Source of the DNA: B25-G16 sp964549945
GTDB taxonomy: Bacteria > Desulfobacterota > DSM-4660 > Desulfatiglandales > B25-G16
Length of the DNA: 15,704 bases
Assembly: GCA_964549945.1 (NCBI GenBank)
Contig: CAZJXD010000109.1
Span: forward strand, 1-15,704
Direction of reading: 5' to 3'
Shown here piece after piece: positions 13,268-15,704 of the stretch (its first letter is position 1; each line of letters begins with the position of its first letter). A program made the position numbers and the translations under genes. The notes beneath the pieces are model-generated. The model did no database searches and was not told the origin of the DNA. It saw nothing but the letters and a program-made list of their open reading frames with translations.

Positions 13268-15353
13268 CCACGCTGTGCCCCAGTGCTGCCTTTCTGGAAA
13301 GCCTTATCTTTCCGTTGCTGTCGATGTCAATCACCTTCACCAATACCTCATCACCCTCCTTGAGAATATCGGTAACCCGCCTTACCCTTTCATCGGCGAG
13401 CTGAGATATATGTATCAGGCCTTCCGTACCTGGCATGATTTCCACAAAGGCCCCGAAATCGACAATCTTTATGACCTTTCCCGCATATAATTTCCCGACT
13501 TCCGCCTCTTTGACGATATCCTTGATCATCTCTATGGCCCTTTGCGCGCCCTCGCTTTCGGTAGAGGCAATAGAGATCTTGCCGTCATTATCGATGCTTA
13601 TCTGTGTACCCGTGGCTACGGTAATATGCTTGATCATCCTCCCGCCCGGGCCGATGACATCCTTTATTTTCTCGGGCTTCACCTCTATGACGGTAATTCT
13701 CGGCGCGTATTTGGATATCTCCGGCCTGGATTCTGATAACGCCTTATCCATCTCATCGAGGATCTTGAGCCTTGCCTCCTTTGCCTGAGACAGCGCTTTT
13801 CCCATCACCTCCTTGGTGAGCCCATCGATCTTGATATCCATTTGAAGTGCTGTGATACCGGTCCTCGTACCAGCAACCTTAAAATCCATATCACCGAAGT
13901 GATCTTCATCGCCCACAATGTCGGTCAATATGGCCACCTCGTCCCCCTCCGAGATCAAGCCCATTGCCACGCCCGCCACAGCTGCTGTTACGGGAATGCC
14001 TGCATCCATCAGGGAAAGGGAGCCCCCGCATACACTTGCCATGGAGGATGAGCCATTTGACTCCAATATTTCAGAGACCACCCTGATGGCGTATGGGAAA
14101 TCCTCCTTTTCTATTAATACCGGCAGAAGTGCCCTCCTTGCCAGGGACCCATGGCCGATCTCTCTCCTGCCCGGGGCGCCCAATCTTCTGGCTTCACCCA
14201 CGCTAAATGGGGGGAAATTATAGTGAAAGGTAAATCTCCTAAAGCTATCCCCATAGATCGATTCTATCCTCTGCTCATCGCTCTCGGTGCCGAGCGTGGT
14301 GGATACCAGGGCCTGGGTCTCCCCCCTGGTGAACAGCGCCGATCCGTGAACCCGTGGCAATACGCCCACCAAGCATTCTATGGGCCTGACCTCCGTGAAG
14401 GAACGGCCATCGATCCTTCGTCCCTCCTTCAATACCATATGCCGCACCAATCTCCTCTCGAGATCGTGGATCGCGTCGGTTATCTCTCCCGTTCTCTCTC
14501 CGTACTCCTCTTGCATTGACGCTATAATGGAGTCGGTGACCTCGGCCTTCTTCTTCTGCCTCGAGGTCTTGTTGGGCTGCGACAATGCCTCCCTCATGAG
14601 GGTTTCCCCTAATTCGGTCGCCTTCGCCATCAATTGTCCATCGGTCTCGGGTGAAAGAAAACTCCTCTTCTCCTTACCTGCTGCCTCCCTCAACTCTAAT
14701 TGCATATCGATTATGGGCTGCAAGCTCTCATGACCGAAGAATATGGCATCGAGCATATCGTCTTCCGAGACGAATTTGCTCCCGGCTTCCACCATCACCA
14801 CGGCCGTCTTTGTCCCCACCACAATGAGGTCGATATCGCTCTTTTCCAGTTCCTCCAGGGTGGGAAACGCAATAAATTTTCCATCAATTCTGCCCACCCG
14901 AGCACTTCCAACAGGGCCCATGAACGGGATATCCGATATGGTGATCGCGGCCGAGGCACCCAAAATGCCCAGGGGATCGGGATCGTTCTCCCTGTCAAAT
15001 GACAGCACACTGGCTATTATCTGGGTCTCGAAATTGTAGTGATCTGGGAACAGCGGCCGGAGGGGCCTGTCTATCAGGCGAGAGGTTAAAATCTCCTTTT
15101 CGCTTGGCCTGCCCATATCCCGGCGCCAGAAATTGCCCGGAATCTTACCCGCGGCATATGACATCTCCTGAAAATCAACGGTGAGGGGAAGGAAATCAAC
15201 GCCTTCCCTTTTCTGATCAGTGGAGACCACCGTGACCAGCACAACCGTCTCGCCCATGGTTACCACCACAGCTCCACTGGACTCACCCGCCACCCTGCCG
15301 GTCTCCACATTTACTGTCCTTCCATTGAAATCCCTTATTACATTCTTGATCAT
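13257..15353 (-). CDS. pnp: Polyribonucleotide nucleotidyltransferase (PNPase)
   Basis: PNPase is a trimeric 3'-to-5' phosphorolytic exoribonuclease that degrades mRNA, often with RNase E or a helicase, and can add heteropolymeric tails. The 698-residue protein has the standard order: first RNase PH-like domain, alpha-helical linker, second catalytic RNase PH domain (which includes GRREIGHGSLARRAL and later DEDHFGDMDFKVAG), a KH domain with GPGG at 568–571, and an S1 domain near the C-terminus (KVIKIVDFGAFVEIMPGTEG onward). The length is typical. AGAGGA and GAAGAG precede the ATG. rpsO ends only 13 nt upstream and the M16 gene overlaps downstream, so the three genes probably share a transcript. 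Autoregulation through the leader, known in E. coli, cannot be judged because the promoter region lies at the window edge. Confidence 0.98.
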   Translation of the reverse strand: MIKNVIRDFNGRTVNVETGRVAGESSGAVVVTMGETVVLVTVVSTDQKREGVDFLPLTVDFQEMSYAAGKIPGNFWRRDMGRPSEKEILTSRLIDRPLRPLFPDHYNFETQIIASVLSFDRENDPDPLGILGASAAITISDIPFMGPVGSARVGRIDGKFIAFPTLEELEKSDIDLIVVGTKTAVVMVEAGSKFVSEDDMLDAIFFGHESLQPIIDMQLELREAAGKEKRSFLSPETDGQLMAKATELGETLMREALSQPNKTSRQKKKAEVTDSIIASMQEEYGERTGEITDAIHDLERRLVRHMVLKEGRRIDGRSFTEVRPIECLVGVLPRVHGSALFTRGETQALVSTTLGTESDEQRIESIYGDSFRRFTFHYNFPPFSVGEARRLGAPGRREIGHGSLARRALLPVLIEKEDFPYAIRVVSEILESNGSSSMASVCGGSLSLMDAGIPVTAAVAGVAMGLISEGDEVAILTDIVGDEDHFGDMDFKVAGTRTGITALQMDIKIDGLTKEVMGKALSQAKEARLKILDEMDKALSESRPEISKYAPRITVIEVKPEKIKDVIGPGGRMIKHITVATGTQISIDNDGKISIASTESEGAQRAIEMIKDIVKEAEVGKLYAGKVIKIVDFGAFVEIMPGTEGLIHISQLADERVRRVTDILKEGDEVLVKVIDIDSNGKIRLSRKAALGHSVDEI

Positions 15354-15366
15354 CTCTTCTTTTCCT

Positions 15367-15636
15367 CTACTTTCTCAGGCCTAATTCCTGAATAAGGTCT
15401 GTATATTGAGCAGGGTCCTTTTTCCTAAGATAGGCTAAAAAGCGCCTTCTTTGACCCACCATCTTTAAGAGTCCCCTCCTCGAGTGATGGTCCTTGGGGT
15501 GCGCCTTAAAATGCTCGGTGAGATCGTTTATCCTCTTGGTCAAAAGCGCAATTTGAACCTTTGATGAACCCGTATCCCTTTCGTGAATCTTGAACTTCTC
15601 GATTATCTCCTGCTTATCCTTACTCGTTAATACCAC
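15367..15636 (-). CDS. rpsO: 30S ribosomal protein S15
   Basis: S15 binds the central domain of 16S rRNA early in small-subunit assembly. The 89 residues are the standard bacterial length and show the conserved core: the HERDTGSSKVQIALLTKRI helix region, LTEHFKAHPKDHHSRRGLL with the rRNA-contacting basic residues, and a final RRRFLAYLRKKD helix. The start is GTG at 15636, fixed by AAGGAGG (15644–15650) 7 nt upstream. pnp follows after 13 nt. In many bacteria a terminator or processing site lies between rpsO and pnp; there is no room for one here. Only 68 bp upstream are in the window, with no clear promoter, so the operon probably starts outside it. Confidence 0.98.
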   Translation of the reverse strand: MVLTSKDKQEIIEKFKIHERDTGSSKVQIALLTKRINDLTEHFKAHPKDHHSRRGLLKMVGQRRRFLAYLRKKDPAQYTDLIQELGLRK

Positions 15637-15704
15637 TTTTATTCCTCCTTAGCTATTGTGAATGGCATTAGTACTTAGATGTTAGCAAATGACCCCGACA
15701 CTTC

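Noticed and set aside
1..15704. A hidden defence, toxin–antitoxin, phage or secondary-metabolite system
   Set aside because: All long frames are accounted for by housekeeping or envelope genes. No nuclease, helicase, reverse transcriptase, toxin or integrase features were seen.

Overview
The window reads as a chromosomal segment of a Gram-negative bacterium, most like a Desulfobacterota (former Deltaproteobacteria) genome. That placement is inferred from three things: a GSGGGG-type exported protein, a DUF3047 protein, and the gene orders LysM–dprA–topA and rpsO–pnp–M16 peptidase–dut. A run of exactly 100 N shows it is a draft scaffold, probably assembled from short reads or a metagenome.

Layout from left to right. 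(1) 1–1428: a plus-strand gene for an exported Gly/Thr-rich protein of unknown function. A terminator-like hairpin lies in its 5' leader and a second hairpin of nearly the same sequence follows its 3' end. (2) 1429–3624, minus strand: a fold-type III amino-acid decarboxylase (ornithine decarboxylase type) and spermidine synthase (speE), a polyamine pair separated by about 200 bp that is filled by an inverted-repeat element. (3) 3821–6716, plus strand: a secreted DUF3047 protein, a LysM protein cut by the assembly gap, and a FabG-like short-chain dehydrogenase. (4) 6780–6980, minus strand: a cold-shock protein with its own promoter and a leader of about 120 nt. (5) 7314–11169, plus strand: a possible 25-codon leader ORF, dprA (DNA uptake and recombination) and topA (topoisomerase I with an enlarged central region). 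(6) 11166–15636, minus strand: rpsO, pnp, an M16 zinc peptidase and dut. The first three are tightly packed. dut is separated from them by 389 bp of repeats.

The genes are mostly housekeeping: polyamine synthesis, RNA turnover and translation, DNA topology and transformation, nucleotide hygiene, envelope maintenance. I found no defence system, CRISPR array, tRNA, rRNA, transposase or phage gene.

The non-routine signal is in the non-coding DNA. Two related inverted-repeat elements (about 2286–2461 and 11915–12000) share both ends, and each ends 4–5 nt beyond the stop codon of a minus-strand gene. A separate 187-bp palindromic element (11668–11854) has 34-nt terminal inverted repeats around a REPIN-like pair of hairpins. 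The leader of the first gene could fold in mutually exclusive ways, like a transcription attenuator. These are candidates only; I could run neither folding nor genome-wide repeat searches.
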